A stretch of 64,000 nucleotides of DNA from Acinetobacter sp. TGL-Y2 (GCF_001612555.1 NZ_CP015110.1:992001-1056000), one strand, 5' to 3'; counted from the first letter of the stretch, positions 1 to 14,200 are shown. The notes: a model not told the origin generated them from the sequence alone. Numbers and translations are program-made.

Positions 1-2
1 CT

Positions 3-1061
3 GACGGTACAATTGCACAAATTATCAAAGGCGAAGGCGATACTGTGCTTTCTGCTGAAGTGATTGCGACATTTGAGGAGGGTGTTGTATCTGGCGCTGC
101 TCAAACTCAAGCTGTTCAGTCAGAAGAAAAAGTAGAACAAGCTGCCGCACAAACTGAAGCAGGTGCTGCGCCTGTTGTTGAACGTGCTCAAGTTTCTGAT
201 CAAGCACCAGCGGTTCGTAAAGCTTTGACTGAAACTGGCATCAATGCTGCTGATGTGTCAGGTTCTGGTCGTGGTGGTCGCATCACCAAAGAAGATGTTG
301 CAAATCATCAAACTAAACCAGCTGCGTCTGCTGCTGCGCCATTAAACGTAGCTGCGGGTGAACGCATCGAAAAACGTGTTCCAATGACACGTCTTCGTAA
401 GCGTGTTGCTGAGCGTCTTCTTGCAGCAACGCAAGAAACTGCGATGTTGACCACATTCAACGAAGTGAACATGAAACCAATCATGGACATGCGTAACCAA
501 TATAAAGAAGCTTTTGAAAAGCGTCATGGTGCACGTCTTGGCTTTATGTCATTCTTCGTTAAGGCTGCCACAGAAGCCCTTAAACGTTACCCAGCGGTAA
601 ATGCGTCAATTGATGGCGATGATATTGTTTATCACGGTTACTATGACATCGGTGTTGCTGTGTCATCTGAACGTGGTCTAGTGGTTCCTGTTCTTCGTGA
701 TACAGACCGCATGAACTATGCTGAAGTTGAAAATGGCATCCGTGCATATGCAGGTAAAGCACGTGACGGTAAACTCGGTATTGAAGATATGACTGGCGGT
801 ACATTCACCATCACCAATGGCGGTACTTTCGGTTCACTTCTTTCTACGCCAATTTTAAACACGCCACAAACTGCAATTTTGGGTATGCACAAAATCCAAG
901 AACGTCCAATGGCAGTCAATGGTCAAGTTGAAATCTTGCCAATGATGTACTTAGCGTTATCTTATGATCACCGTTTAATCGATGGTAAAGAAGCGGTAGG
1001 TTTCCTTGTAACAATCAAAGAATTGTTAGAAGAGCCAGCACGTCTTATCCTTGATCTTTAA
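3..1061 (+). CDS. sucB: Dihydrolipoamide succinyltransferase, E2 of 2-oxoglutarate dehydrogenase (5'-truncated by window edge)
   Basis: E2 core of the 2-oxoglutarate dehydrogenase complex; it moves the succinyl group from lipoamide to CoA in the TCA cycle. The reading frame is open from base 3, and the start codon lies before the window. Visible parts are the end of the lipoyl domain, an Ala/Glu-rich flexible linker, the E1/E3-binding domain (around [16 protein letters not shown]) and the catalytic domain ending in [15 protein letters not shown], which carries the HxxxDG active-site motif. It is followed by lpd and sucCD on the same strand, as in the usual suc operon. sucA should lie just upstream, outside the window. 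Confidence 0.96.
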   Translation, partial: DGTIAQIIKGEGDTVLSAEVIATFEEGVVSGAAQTQAVQSEEKVEQAAAQTEAGAAPVVERAQVSDQAPAVRKALTETGINAADVSGSGRGGRITKEDVANHQTKPAASAAAPLNVAAGERIEKRVPMTRLRKRVAERLLAATQETAMLTTFNEVNMKPIMDMRNQYKEAFEKRHGARLGFMSFFVKAATEALKRYPAVNASIDGDDIVYHGYYDIGVAVSSERGLVVPVLRDTDRMNYAEVENGIRAYAGKARDGKLGIEDMTGGTFTITNGGTFGSLLSTPILNTPQTAILGMHKIQERPMAVNGQVEILPMMYLALSYDHRLIDGKEAVGFLVTIKELLEEPARLILDL

Positions 1062-1081
1062 TACTTACCATTGAAAATAAT

Positions 1082-1108
1082 CTAAGACAGAGCGATCCTC
1101 TGTCTTAG
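1082..1108 (+). other. Intercistronic hairpin between sucB and lpd
   Basis: A perfect 11-bp inverted repeat (CTAAGACAGAG, loop CGATC, CTCTGTCTTAG) lies between the sucB stop and the lpd ribosome-binding site. No T-tract follows, so it does not look like an intrinsic terminator. A role in mRNA processing or in setting E2/E3 stoichiometry is inference. Confidence 0.6.
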
Positions 1109-2557
<1,449 letters not shown>

Positions 2558-2561
2558 AAAG

Positions 2562-2588
2562 AAAAGAGCGGCTCGGGCCGCTCTTTTT
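2562..2588 (+). terminator. Rho-independent terminator after lpd
   Basis: GC-rich stem AGAGCGGC/GCCGCTCT with a 4-base loop, flanked by an A run and followed by TTTTT. It sits a few bases after the lpd stop codon, so sucCD may also have its own promoter in the 137-bp gap that follows. Confidence 0.9.
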
Positions 2589-2725
2589 GCATTTGGTGGT
2601 TGTTTTTGTATGAATAATCATCTAAAACTAATAATAGAAAATTAAATAAATGCTGGCACTTATCGTGATGGATGTTGGAGTGTTGGTGGTCATAAAAACG
2701 TGAAAAGTAGCAAAGGGTATAAAGA

Positions 2726-3892
2726 ATGAATTTACACGAATATCAAGCTAAAACGCTGTTAAAAAAATATGGAATGCCTGTTCAAGAAGGAATTCTTGCG
2801 ACCAATGCCGACGAGGCAGTTGCCGCGTTTGAGCAGCTAGGTGGCAAGTTCGCTGTGATGAAGGCACAAGTGCATGCAGGTGGTCGTGGTAAGGCTGGCG
2901 GTGTAAAAGTGGCCAAATCTAAAGAAGAGGTTGTAGCCTATGCAAATTCGATTATTGGTACTAATCTAGTCACGTATCAAACTGATGCCAATGGTCAGCC
3001 TGTGAACAGCCTGCTCATTTGTGAAGATGTTTACCCCGTTGAGCGTGAGCTTTACTTAGGTGCAGTGGTTGATCGTTCAAGCCGTCGTGTAACCTTCATG
3101 GCATCTACTGAAGGCGGTGTTGAAATTGAAAAAGTTGCTGAAGAAACCCCAGAAAAAATTATTAAAGTTGAAGTTGATCCTCTAGTCGGTCTTCTGCCTT
3201 TCCAAGCGCGTGATGTTGCATTTAAGCTCAATCTCAAAGATGGTCAAATTAACCAATTTGTGAAAGTGATGACTGCTGCATACCAAGCTTTTATTGAAAA
3301 TGATTTTGCCTTATTTGAAATTAACCCGCTTTCAGTTCGTGAAAATGGCGATATTTTATGTGTGGATGCCAAAGTGGGGATCGATTCAAATGCCCTGTAT
3401 CGGTTACCTGAAATTAATGCGATGCGTGACAAATCTCAAGAGAATGAGCGTGAGCTTAAAGCCTCTGAGTTTGATCTGAACTATGTTGCCTTAGAGGGTA
3501 ATATTGGTTGTATGGTGAATGGCGCAGGTCTTGCCATGGCGACCATGGACATTATTAAGCTTTATGGTGGTCAGCCTGCGAACTTCCTTGACGTTGGCGG
3601 CGGCGCAACCAAAGACCGAGTGATTGAAGCATTTAAAATCATTTTGTCAGATACCACTGTAGAAGCGATCTTAATCAATATCTTTGGTGGAATTGTACGT
3701 TGTGACATGATTGCTGAAGCGATTATTGCAGCGGTTCAAGAAGTTAATGTAACGGTTCCTGTTGTTGTTCGCCTTGAGGGGAATAATGCTGAACTCGGTG
3801 CAAAATTACTCGATGAATCAGGTCTTAAATTAATTTCTGCAACCGGCCTTGCCGATGCTGCGGAAAAAGTTGTTGCTGCAGTGAAAGCGTAA
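2726..3892 (+). CDS. sucC: Succinyl-CoA synthetase, ADP-forming, beta subunit
   Basis: Beta subunit of succinyl-CoA synthetase, which makes ATP or GTP from succinyl-CoA in the TCA cycle. At 388 residues it has the family's usual length. The N-terminal part is an ATP-grasp domain ([16 protein letters not shown] at the start, [15 protein letters not shown] in the nucleotide region). The C-terminal part is a CoA-ligase domain with [16 protein letters not shown]. The ATG follows an AAAGGG Shine-Dalgarno. sucD starts 13 bp after its stop, so the two subunits are probably co-translated. Confidence 0.98.
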   Translation: MNLHEYQAKTLLKKYGMPVQEGILATNADEAVAAFEQLGGKFAVMKAQVHAGGRGKAGGVKVAKSKEEVVAYANSIIGTNLVTYQTDANGQPVNSLLICEDVYPVERELYLGAVVDRSSRRVTFMASTEGGVEIEKVAEETPEKIIKVEVDPLVGLLPFQARDVAFKLNLKDGQINQFVKVMTAAYQAFIENDFALFEINPLSVRENGDILCVDAKVGIDSNALYRLPEINAMRDKSQENERELKASEFDLNYVALEGNIGCMVNGAGLAMATMDIIKLYGGQPANFLDVGGGATKDRVIEAFKIILSDTTVEAILINIFGGIVRCDMIAEAIIAAVQEVNVTVPVVVRLEGNNAELGAKLLDESGLKLISATGLADAAEKVVAAVKA

Positions 3893-3905
3893 GGGAGTAT
3901 CAATC

Positions 3906-4799
3906 ATGAGCGTATTAGTTAATAAAAACACAAAAGTATTGGTACAGGGCTTTACCGGTAAAAATGGTACTTTTCATTCTGAGCAAGCTTTAGCCTACGG
4001 CACAAAAGTTGTGGGTGGTGTAACCCCAGGTAAGGGCGGACAACAACATCTAAACCTTCCTGTTTTCAATACAATGAATGAAGCGGTTAAAGAAACACAG
4101 GCAGATGCATCTGTGATCTATGTACCTGCACCCTTTGTTTTGGATTCAATCGTTGAGGCGGTGGATTCAGGTATCCAGCTGATTGTCGTGATCACTGAAG
4201 GTGTTCCAACCCTAGATATGTTGAAAGCCAAACGTTACCTTGAAACCTATGGTAATGGCGCACGCTTAATTGGGCCAAACTGTCCAGGTATTATCACACC
4301 AGGTGAATGTAAGATTGGTATTATGCCAGGACATATTCATCAACCGGGTAAAATCGGGATTATCTCGCGTTCAGGCACACTCACCTATGAGGCTGTTGCT
4401 CAAACGACTAAGCTTGGACTCGGTCAATCGACTTGTATCGGTATTGGTGGTGATCCAATTCCGGGTATGAATCAAATTGATTGCCTAAAACTGTTCCAAG
4501 AAGATCCACAAACTGAAGCCATTATTATGATTGGTGAAATTGGTGGAACTGCGGAAGAAGAAGCTGCTGAATATATCAAATCTCATGTGACTAAACCTGT
4601 CGTGGGCTATATTGCCGGTGTTACAGCACCTAAAGGTAAGCGTATGGGTCATGCAGGCGCCATTATCTCGGGTGGTCAAGGTACGGCAGAAGAGAAATTT
4701 GCTGCTTTTGAACGTGCAGGAATGGCATATACGCGTAGTCCTGCAGAGTTAGGGTCTACAATGCTACAGGTTTTGAAAGAAAAAGGTTTAGTTAAGTAA
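3906..4799 (+). CDS. sucD: Succinyl-CoA synthetase, alpha subunit
   Basis: Alpha subunit, which binds CoA and carries the phosphorylated active-site histidine. Visible signatures are the CoA-binding Rossmann start ([17 protein letters not shown]), [12 protein letters not shown], and [17 protein letters not shown], which contains the phospho-histidine. The length of 297 residues is typical. A GGGAG ribosome-binding site lies in the 13-bp gap after sucC. It ends the operon before a terminator. Confidence 0.98.
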   Translation: MSVLVNKNTKVLVQGFTGKNGTFHSEQALAYGTKVVGGVTPGKGGQQHLNLPVFNTMNEAVKETQADASVIYVPAPFVLDSIVEAVDSGIQLIVVITEGVPTLDMLKAKRYLETYGNGARLIGPNCPGIITPGECKIGIMPGHIHQPGKIGIISRSGTLTYEAVAQTTKLGLGQSTCIGIGGDPIPGMNQIDCLKLFQEDPQTEAIIMIGEIGGTAEEEAAEYIKSHVTKPVVGYIAGVTAPKGKRMGHAGAIISGGQGTAEEKFAAFERAGMAYTRSPAELGSTMLQVLKEKGLVK

Positions 4800-4821
4800 G
4801 GTTGAAATTTGAGCTAAAAAT

Positions 4822-4849
4822 AAAACCTCCATTTATTGGGGGTTTTTTG
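4822..4849 (+). terminator. Terminator after sucD
   Basis: Stem AAAACCTCC/GGGGGTTTT (one G-T pair) with a 7-base loop, running into TTTTTT about 20 bp after the sucD stop. It closes the suc operon and separates it from the adhesin leader. Confidence 0.85.
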
Positions 4850-5272
4850 TACATAATATGTTTACATAAAATACATTGAATTATTTTAAAATTTTTATAA
4901 TAAATAATTAAGCAAAAAAACAAATGTGACATTAGTCACATATAATTCTAGTGAGGTGATGAAAATTTAGAAATTCTAAACCAAATAATATTTTAACCCT
5001 ATTGATTAAACAATGAGCGTTAAGGTTTGCTGGAATTGGTATTTAGTTTTAATTAATAAATATTGTAAGTTCATAAAAAATAATGATAAATATGCTGAGT
5101 TAATGTTTGTTAAAGATTTACAAAACTATAAAGATGTAAATTTTGGTGGTTATTTGTATATGTGTAATTATGTTGGGGACTTTGTGGAGTTGTATGAATA
5201 ATCGTCAATTATTCAGTAGATTTCAAATAAATTACAATAATTTTGAATTATAAAAGCCAAGAAGGTGACCTC
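4850..5272 (+). other. Long AT-rich leader upstream of the giant adhesin gene
   Basis: About 420 bp between the suc terminator and the adhesin start, very AT-rich. It holds a CRP-type palindrome and a TATAAT box near 4925-4946 (separate entry), which would leave a 5' untranslated region of about 320 nt. An open frame at 5013-5201 has no recognisable ribosome-binding site and no family resemblance, and I do not call it a gene. Confidence 0.5.
4925..4946 (+). promoter_or_regulatory. CRP/Vfr-type palindrome abutting a TATAAT -10 box
   Basis: The sequence TGTGACATTAGTCACA at 4925-4940 is a perfect TGTGA-N6-TCACA dyad, with AAA before it and TAT after it as in the CRP consensus. A consensus TATAAT follows at once (4941-4946). 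If that -10 box is used, the dyad centre falls near -20, between -10 and -35, a place where CRP would more likely repress or remodel than act as a class II activator. No good -35 is visible. The site and box are seen; the regulator and its effect are inferred. Confidence 0.55.
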
Positions 5273-8200
5273 ATGAATAAGATAACAATAGTCTCTAAAG
5301 AGCAACACACCACCACCCAGCAAACGGATGAAAACTCGGCCAGATTAACCGAAGCCTCCGTTGTAATTATTAATCACTCAATAGAAGATGTCGCCAAGAT
5401 TATTAGAAATGGCAATAATGCAGAAGTCTATCTAAAAAATGGTGAAAAAATTGTCATTGAAAATTTCTTCAATGATCAAAATACTGCAGATAACTCAATC
5501 GTTTTTGATGATAATTCAGGTAAATTATATTGGGCTGAATTTACAGATCAGCAGGGGAATATTGCTGATACCATTAAATACCATTTAATTGATGACATAG
5601 AACCACTTTTATATTCAGATGAAAGTGGTTTAATTTTGCCTTGGTTGCTTGGTGGTGTAGCCGGTGTGGGGGCTATAGCGGCTGCTGCGTCTGATGATGA
5701 TTCATCTACACCAATTGATTCAATGTCTGACTCTACTTCAAACTCAGATTCTACTTCAAACTCCGATTCTACTTCAAACTCAGATTCAATCTCCGATTCT
5801 ACTTCAGACTCAGATTCAAACTCCGATTCTACTTCAAACTCCGATTCTACTTCAAACTCCGATTCTACTTCAAACTCCGATTCTACTTCAAACTCAGATT
5901 CAATCTCCGATTCTACTTCAAACTCAGATTCAATCTCCGATTCTACTTCAAACTCAGATTCAATCTCCGATTCTACTTCAGACTCAGATTCAATCTCCGA
6001 CTCTACTTCAGACTCAGATTCAATCTCCGACTCTACTTCAGACTCAGATTCAATCTCCGATTCTACTTCAAACTCAGATTCAATCTCCGATTCTACTTCA
6101 GACTCAGATTCAATCTCCGATTCTACTTCAGACTCTGTTGATTTAAATAGTGTAGAAGACTTGGTTGCAGCGGCAGAAGCAGCCTATGCAGCAGCAGACA
6201 CCGCATTAGCTGATGCGATTGCAGACAATGCAGTCAGCCAAGCCGAAGTCGATGCATTAACGCAAGACTTAGCCGATGCGACAGCAGCCAAAGAAGCAGC
6301 ACAAGCAGCAGTAGATGGCATTGTTGCGGACTTCCCAACAGAAGCTGCTGGGTTCCAAGATCGCCTAGAAGCGTTGACAGATATCGTGATCCCTGCGGTG
6401 AACGATACCAACGACAATGGTACGCCGGATGCGGCTGAACTTGCAGCTGTTGAAGACTTGGTTGCAGCGGCAGAAGCGGCGTATGCAGCAGCAGACACCG
6501 CATTAGCTGATGCGATTGCAGACAGTGCGGTGAGCCAAGCCGAAGTCGATGCATTAACGCAAGACTTAGCCGATGCGACAGCAGCCAAAGAAGCAGCACA
6601 AGCAGCAGTAGATGGCATCCTTGTCGACTTCCCAACAGAAGCGGGCGAGTTCCAAGACCGTATTAATGACCTTGTAGATATCGTGATCCCTGCGGTGAAC
6701 GATACCAACGACAATGGTACGCCGGATGCGGCTGAACTTGCTGCTGTTGAAGACTTGGTTGCAGCGGCAGAAGCAGCCTATGCAGCAGCAGACACCGCAT
6801 TAGCTGATGCGATTGCAGACAGTGCGGTGAGCCAAGCAGAAGTTGATGCATTAACCATCGCTCGTGATGAAGCACTTGCAGCGAAAGCTGAAGCACAATT
6901 AGCAGTAGATGGCATTGTTGCGGACTTCCCAACAGAAGCTGCTGGGTTCCAAGATCGCCTAGAAGCGTTGATAGATATCGTGATCCCTGCGGTGAACGAT
7001 CTAGATGACAACGGTGTTCCAGATGCATTGGATTCAGTTGAAGACCTAGTTGCAGCGGCAGAAGCGGCGTATGCAGCAGCAGACACCGCATTAGCTGATG
7101 CGATTGCAGACAGTGCGGTGAGCCAAGCAGAAGTTGATGCATTAATCATCGCTCGTGATGAAGCACTTGCAGCGAAAGCTGAAGCACAATTAGCAGTAGA
7201 TGGCATTGTTGCGGACTTCCCAACAGAAGCTGCTGGGTTCCAAGATCGCCTAGAAGCGTTGACAGATATCGTGATCCCTGCGGTGAACGATACCAACGAC
7301 AATGGTACGCCGGATGCGGCTGAACTTGCTGCTGTTGAAGACCTAGTTGCAGCGGCAGAAGCAGCCTATGCAGCAGCAGACACCGCGTTAGCTGATGCGA
7401 TTGCAGACAGTGCGGTGAGCCAAGCCGAAGTCGATGCATTAACGCAAGACTTAGCCGATGCGACAGCAGCCAAAGAAGCAGCACAAGCAGCAGTAGATGG
7501 CATTGTTGCGGACTTCCCAACAGAAGCTGCTGGGTTCCAAGATCGCCTAGAAGCGTTGACAGATATCGTGATCCCTGCGGTGAACGATACCAACGACAAT
7601 GGTACGCCGGATGCGGCTGAACTTGCAGCTGTTGAAGACTTGGTTGCAGCGGCAGAAGCGGCGTATGCAGCAGCAGACACCGCATTAGCTGATGCGATTG
7701 CAGACAGTGCGGTGAGCCAAGCAGAAGTTGATGCATTAACCATCGCTCGTGATGAAGCACTTGCAGCGAAAGCTGAAGCACAATTAGCAGTAGATGGCAT
7801 TGTTGCGGACTTCCCAACAGAAGCTGCTGGGTTCCAAGATCGCCTAGAAGCGTTGATAGATATCGTGATCCCTGCGGTGAACGATCTAGATGACAACGGT
7901 GTTCCAGATGCATTGGATTCAGTTGAAGACCTAGTTGCAGCGGCAGAAGCGGCGTATGCAGCAGCAGACACCGCATTAGCTGATGCGATTGCAGACAGTG
8001 CGGTGAGCCAAGCAGAAGTTGATGCATTAATCATCGCTCGTGATGAAGCACTTGCAGCGAAAGCTGAAGCACAATTAGCAGTAGATGGCATTGTTGCGGA
8101 CTTCCCAACAGAAGCTGCTGGGTTCCAAGATCGCCTAGAAGCGTTGATAGATATCGTGATCCCTGCGGTGAACGATCTAGATGACAACGGTGTTCCAGAT

Positions 8201-11200
8201 GCATTGGATTCAGTTGAAGACCTAGTTGCAGCGGCAGAAGCGGCGTATGCAGCAGCAGACACCGCATTAGCTGATGCGATTGCAGACAGTGCGGTGAGCC
8301 AAGCAGAAGTTGATGCATTAACCATCGCTCGTGATGAAGCACTTGCAGCGAAAGCTGAAGCACAATTAGCAGTAGATGGCATTGTTGCGGACTTCCCAAC
8401 AGAAGCTGCTGGGTTCCAAGATCGCCTAGAAGCGTTGATAGATATCGTGATCCCTGCGGTGAACGATCTAGATGACAACGGTGTTCCAGATGCATTGGAT
8501 TCAGTTGAAGACCTAGTTGCAGCGGCAGAAGCGGCGTATGCAGCAGCAGACACCGCATTAGCTGATGCGATTGCAGACAGTGCGGTGAGCCAAGCAGAAG
8601 TTGATGCATTAACCATCGCTCGTGATGAAGCACTTGCAGCGAAAGCTGAAGCACAATTAGCAGTAGATGGCATTGTTGCGGACTTCCCAACAGAAGCTGC
8701 TGGGTTCCAAGATCGCCTAGAAGCGTTGATAGATATCGTGATCCCTGCGGTGAACGATCTAGATGACAACGGTGTTCCAGATGCATTGGATTCAGTTGAA
8801 GACCTAGTTGCAGCGGCAGAAGCGGCGTATGCAGCAGCAGACACCGCATTAGCTGATGCGATTGCAGACAGTGCGGTGAGCCAAGCAGAAGTTGATGCAT
8901 TAACCATCGCTCGTGATGAAGCACTTGCAGCGAAAGCTGAAGCACAATTAGCAGTAGATGGCATTGTTGCGGACTTCCCAACAGAAGCTGCTGGGTTCCA
9001 AGATCGCCTAGAAGCGTTGATAGATATCGTGATCCCTGCGGTGAACGATACCAACGACAACGGTGTTCCAGATGCATTGGATTCAGTTGAAGACCTAGTT
9101 GCAGCGGCAGAAGCGGCGTATGCAGCAGCAGACACCGCGTTAGCTGATGCGATTGCAGACAATGCAGTCAGCCAAGCCGAAGTCGATGCATTAACGCAAG
9201 ACTTAGCCGATGCGACAGCAGCCAAAGAAGCAGCACAAGCAGCAGTAGATGGCATTGTTGCGGACTTCCCAACAGAAGCTGCTGGGTTCCAAGATCGCCT
9301 AGAAGCGTTGACAGATATCGTGATCCCTGCGGTGAACGATACCAACGACAATGGTACGCCGGATGCGGCTGAACTTGCAGCTGTTGAAGACTTGGTTGCA
9401 GCGGCAGAAGCGGCGTATGCAGCAGCAGACACCGCATTAGCTGATGCGATTGCAGACAGTGCGGTGAGCCAAGCAGAAGTTGATGCATTAACCATCGCTC
9501 GTGATGAAGCACTTGCAGCGAAAGCTGAAGCACAATTAGCAGTAGATGGCATTGTTGCGGACTTCCCAACAGAAGCTGCTGGGTTCCAAGATCGCCTAGA
9601 AGCGTTGATAGATATCGTGATCCCTGCGGTGAACGATCTAGATGACAACGGTGTTCCAGATGCATTGGATTCAGTTGAAGACCTAGTTGCAGCGGCAGAA
9701 GCGGCGTATGCAGCAGCAGACACCGCATTAGCTGATGCGATTGCAGACAGTGCGGTGAGCCAAGCAGAAGTTGATGCATTAACCATCGCTCGTGATGAAG
9801 CACTTGCAGCGAAAGCTGAAGCACAATTAGCAGTAGATGGCATTGTTGCGGACTTCCCAACAGAAGCTGCTGGGTTCCAAGATCGCCTAGAAGCGTTGAT
9901 AGATATCGTGATCCCTGCGGTGAACGATCTAGATGACAACGGTGTTCCAGATGCATTGGATTCAGTTGAAGACCTAGTTGCAGCGGCAGAAGCGGCGTAT
10001 GCAGCAGCAGACACCGCGTTAGCTGATGCGATTGCAGACAATGCAGTCAGCCAAGCCGAAGTCGATGCATTAACGCAAGACTTAGCCGATGCGACAGCAG
10101 CCAAAGAAGCAGCACAAGCAGCAGTAGATGGCATTGTTGCGGACTTCCCAACAGAAGCTGCTGGGTTCCAAGATCGCCTAGAAGCGTTGACAGATATCGT
10201 GATCCCTGCGGTGAACGATACCAACGACAATGGTACGCCGGATGCGGCTGAACTTGCAGCTGTTGAAGACTTGGTTGCAGCGGCAGAAGCAGCCTATGCA
10301 GCAGCAGACACCGCGTTAGCTGATGCGATTGCAGACAATGCAGTCAGCCAAGCCGAAGTCGATGCATTAACGCAAGACTTAGCCGATGCGACAGCAGCCA
10401 AAGAAGCAGCACAAGCAGCAGTAGATGGCATTGTTGCGGACTTCCCAACAGAAGCTGCTGGGTTCCAAGATCGCCTAGAAGCGTTGACAGATATCGTGAT
10501 CCCTGCGGTGAACGATACCAACGACAATGGTACGCCGGATGCGGCTGAACTTGCAGCTGTTGAAGACTTGGTTGCAGCGGCAGAAGCGGCGTATGCAGCA
10601 GCAGACACCGCATTAGCTGATGCGATTGCAGACAGTGCGGTGAGCCAAGCAGAAGTTGATGCATTAACCATCGCTCGTGATGAAGCACTTGCAGCGAAAG
10701 CTGAAGCACAATTAGCAGTAGATGGCATTGTTGCGGACTTCCCAACAGAAGCTGCTGGGTTCCAAGATCGCCTAGAAGCGTTGATAGATATCGTGATCCC
10801 TGCGGTGAACGATCTAGATGACAACGGTGTTCCAGATGCATTGGATTCAGTTGAAGACCTAGTTGCAGCGGCAGAAGCGGCGTATGCAGCAGCAGACACC
10901 GCGTTAGCTGATGCGATTGCAGACAATGCAGTCAGCCAAGCCGAAGTCGATGCATTAACGCAAGACTTAGCCGATGCGACAGCAGCCAAAGAAGCAGCAC
11001 AAGCAGCAGTAGATGGCATTGTTGCGGACTTCCCAACAGAAGCTGCTGGGTTCCAAGATCGCCTAGAAGCGTTGACAGATATCGTGATCCCTGCGGTGAA
11101 CGATACCAACGACAATGGTACGCCGGATGCGGCTGAACTTGCAGCTGTTGAAGACTTGGTTGCAGCGGCAGAAGCAGCCTATGCAGCAGCAGACACCGCG

Positions 11201-14200
11201 TTAGCTGATGCGATTGCAGACAATGCAGTCAGCCAAGCCGAAGTCGATGCATTAACGCAAGACTTAGCCGATGCGACAGCAGCCAAAGAAGCAGCACAAG
11301 CAGCAGTAGATGGCATTGTTGCGGACTTCCCAACAGAAGCTGCTGGGTTCCAAGATCGCCTAGAAGCGTTGACAGATATCGTGATCCCTGCGGTGAACGA
11401 TACCAACGACAATGGTACGCCGGATGCGGCTGAACTTGCAGCTGTTGAAGACTTGGTTGCAGCGGCAGAAGCGGCGTATGCAGCAGCAGACACCGCATTA
11501 GCTGATGCGATTGCAGACAGTGCGGTGAGCCAAGCAGAAGTTGATGCATTAACCATCGCTCGTGATGAAGCACTTGCAGCGAAAGCTGAAGCACAATTAG
11601 CAGTAGATGGCATTGTTGCGGACTTCCCAACAGAAGCTGCTGGGTTCCAAGATCGCCTAGAAGCGTTGATAGATATCGTGATCCCTGCGGTGAACGATCT
11701 AGATGACAACGGTGTTCCAGATGCATTGGATTCAGTTGAAGACCTAGTTGCAGCGGCAGAAGCGGCGTATGCAGCAGCAGACACCGCATTAGCTGATGCG
11801 ATTGCAGACAGTGCGGTGAGCCAAGCAGAAGTTGATGCATTAATCATCGCTCGTGATGAAGCACTTGCAGCGAAAGCTGAAGCACAATTAGCAGTAGATG
11901 GCATTGTTGCGGACTTCCCAACAGAAGCTGCTGGGTTCCAAGATCGCCTAGAAGCGTTGATAGATATCGTGATCCCTGCGGTGAACGATCTAGATGACAA
12001 CGGTGTTCCAGATGCATTGGATTCAGTTGAAGACCTAGTTGCAGCGGCAGAAGCGGCGTATGCAGCAGCAGACACCGCATTAGCTGATGCGATTGCAGAC
12101 AGTGCGGTGAGCCAAGCAGAAGTTGATGCATTAATCATCGCTCGTGATGAAGCACTTGCAGCGAAAGCTGAAGCACAATTAGCAGTAGATGGCATTGTTG
12201 CGGACTTCCCAACAGAAGCTGCTGGGTTCCAAGATCGCCTAGAAGCGTTGATAGATATCGTGATCCCTGCGGTGAACGATACCAACGACAATGGTACGCC
12301 GGATGCGGCTGAACTTGCAGCTGTTGAAGACTTGGTTGCAGCGGCAGAAGCGGCGTATGCAGCAGCAGACACCGCATTAGCTGATGCGATTGCAGACAGT
12401 GCGGTGAGCCAAGCAGAAGTTGATGCATTAACCATCGCTCGTGATGAAGCACTTGCAGCGAAAGCTGAAGCACAAGCAGCAGTAGATGGCATCCTTGTCG
12501 ACTTCCCAACAGAAGCGGGCGAGTTCCAAGATCGCCTAGAAGCGTTGATAGATATCGTGATCCCTGCGGTGAACGATACCAACGACAATGGTACGCCGGA
12601 TGCGGCTGAACTTGCTGCTGTTGAAGACCTAGTTGCAGCGGCAGAAGCGGCGTATGCAGCAGCAGACACCGCATTAGCTGATGCGATTGCAGACAGTGCG
12701 GTGAGCCAAGCAGAAGTTGATGCATTAACCATCGCTCGTGATGAAGCACTTGCAGCGAAAGCTGAAGCACAAGCAGCAGTAGATGGCATCCTTGTCGACT
12801 TCCCAACAGAAGCGGGCGAGTTCCAAGATCGCCTAGAAGCGTTGATAGATATCGTGATCCCTGCGGTGAACGATACCAACGACAATGGTACGCCGGATGC
12901 GGCTGAACTTGCTGCTGTTGAAGACCTAGTTGCAGCGGCAGAAGCGGCGTATGCAGCAGCAGACACCGCGTTAGCTGATGCGATTGCAGACAATGCAGTC
13001 AGCCAAGCAGAAGTTGATGCATTAACCATCGCTCGTGATGAAGCACTTGCAGCGAAAGCTGAAGCACAAGCAGCAGTAGATGGCATTGTTGCGGACTTCC
13101 CAACAGAAGCTGCTGGGTTCCAAGATCGCCTAGAAGCGTTGACAGATATCGTGATCCCTGCGGTGAACGATACCAACGACAATGGTACGCCGGATGCGGC
13201 TGAACTTGCAGCTGTTGAAGACTTGGTTGCAGCGGCAGAAGCGGCGTATGCAGCAGCAGACACCGCATTAGCTGATGCGATTGCAGACAGTGCGGTGAGC
13301 CAAGCAGAAGTTGATGCATTAATCATCGCTCGTGATGAAGCACTTGCAGCGAAAGCTGAAGCACAATTAGCAGTAGATGGCATTGTTGCGGACTTCCCAA
13401 CAGAAGCTGCTGGGTTCCAAGATCGCCTAGAAGCGTTGATAGATATCGTGATCCCTGCGGTGAACGATCTAGATGACAACGGTGTTCCAGATGCATTGGA
13501 TTCAGTTGAAGACCTAGTTGCAGCGGCAGAAGCGGCGTATGCAGCAGCAGACACCGCATTAGCTGATGCGATTGCAGACAGTGCGGTGAGCCAAGCAGAA
13601 GTTGATGCATTAACCATCGCTCGTGATGAAGCACTTGCAGCGAAAGCTGAAGCACAATTAGCAGTAGATGGCATTGTTGCGGACTTCCCAACAGAAGCTG
13701 CTGGGTTCCAAGATCGCCTAGAAGCGTTGATAGATATCGTGATCCCACCAATAACACAAACCCTTGATGCAATTAATGATGAGTATCAGTTGGATATGGG
13801 GCAAGAGTTCTTGGATGCAAGAACTACAGAGGATTTCAATGATGTTACTTATATTGATCTTCTTAGCGGAACAGAGGGCGAAATCTTAGGTGCTGATTTT
13901 TCTATACCGCAAGACCTGAATAATGCAGACCAAGGACGTACTGGTAATATCACGATTACTGCTACACAAGAGAATTTTATATCTGTCGCAGAAGCTTTCC
14001 AACTAGTGGTTTATCAAAATGTGAATGGTACGCAAACCGAAGTTGCTCGTATAGGTAACCAAGGTGGTGTTATTACATTAGGAGGTGTAGGTGTATTGGG
14101 TATTGTTAATAATCCAAACGGCATATCAGTCACCTTGTCTGATCTTCCTGAGGGTGAATATACCGCAGTAGTTGCAAAAGACAGCGGTCTCTTATCTGAC

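Noticed and set aside
5013..5201. 62-codon open frame in the adhesin leader
   Set aside because: Very AT-rich, no Shine-Dalgarno, no recognisable domain; more likely part of the long leader.
5694..6146. 150-residue + strand frame reading as a Leu/Gln/Ile repeat
   Set aside because: It is the shifted reading of the Ser-Asp repeat DNA and has no start signal.
7366..10230. 954-residue open frame on the minus strand inside the adhesin repeats, with an 831-residue one at 11179-13674
   Set aside because: The repeat unit happens to lack stops on the opposite strand, so tandem copies give long artificial frames; the + strand protein has a ribosome-binding site, clear domains and a secretion signal.
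5717..13747. Regularly spaced repeats suggestive of CRISPR or satellite DNA
   Set aside because: All repeats are in frame with one protein, unit lengths are multiples of 3 and no unique spacers exist.
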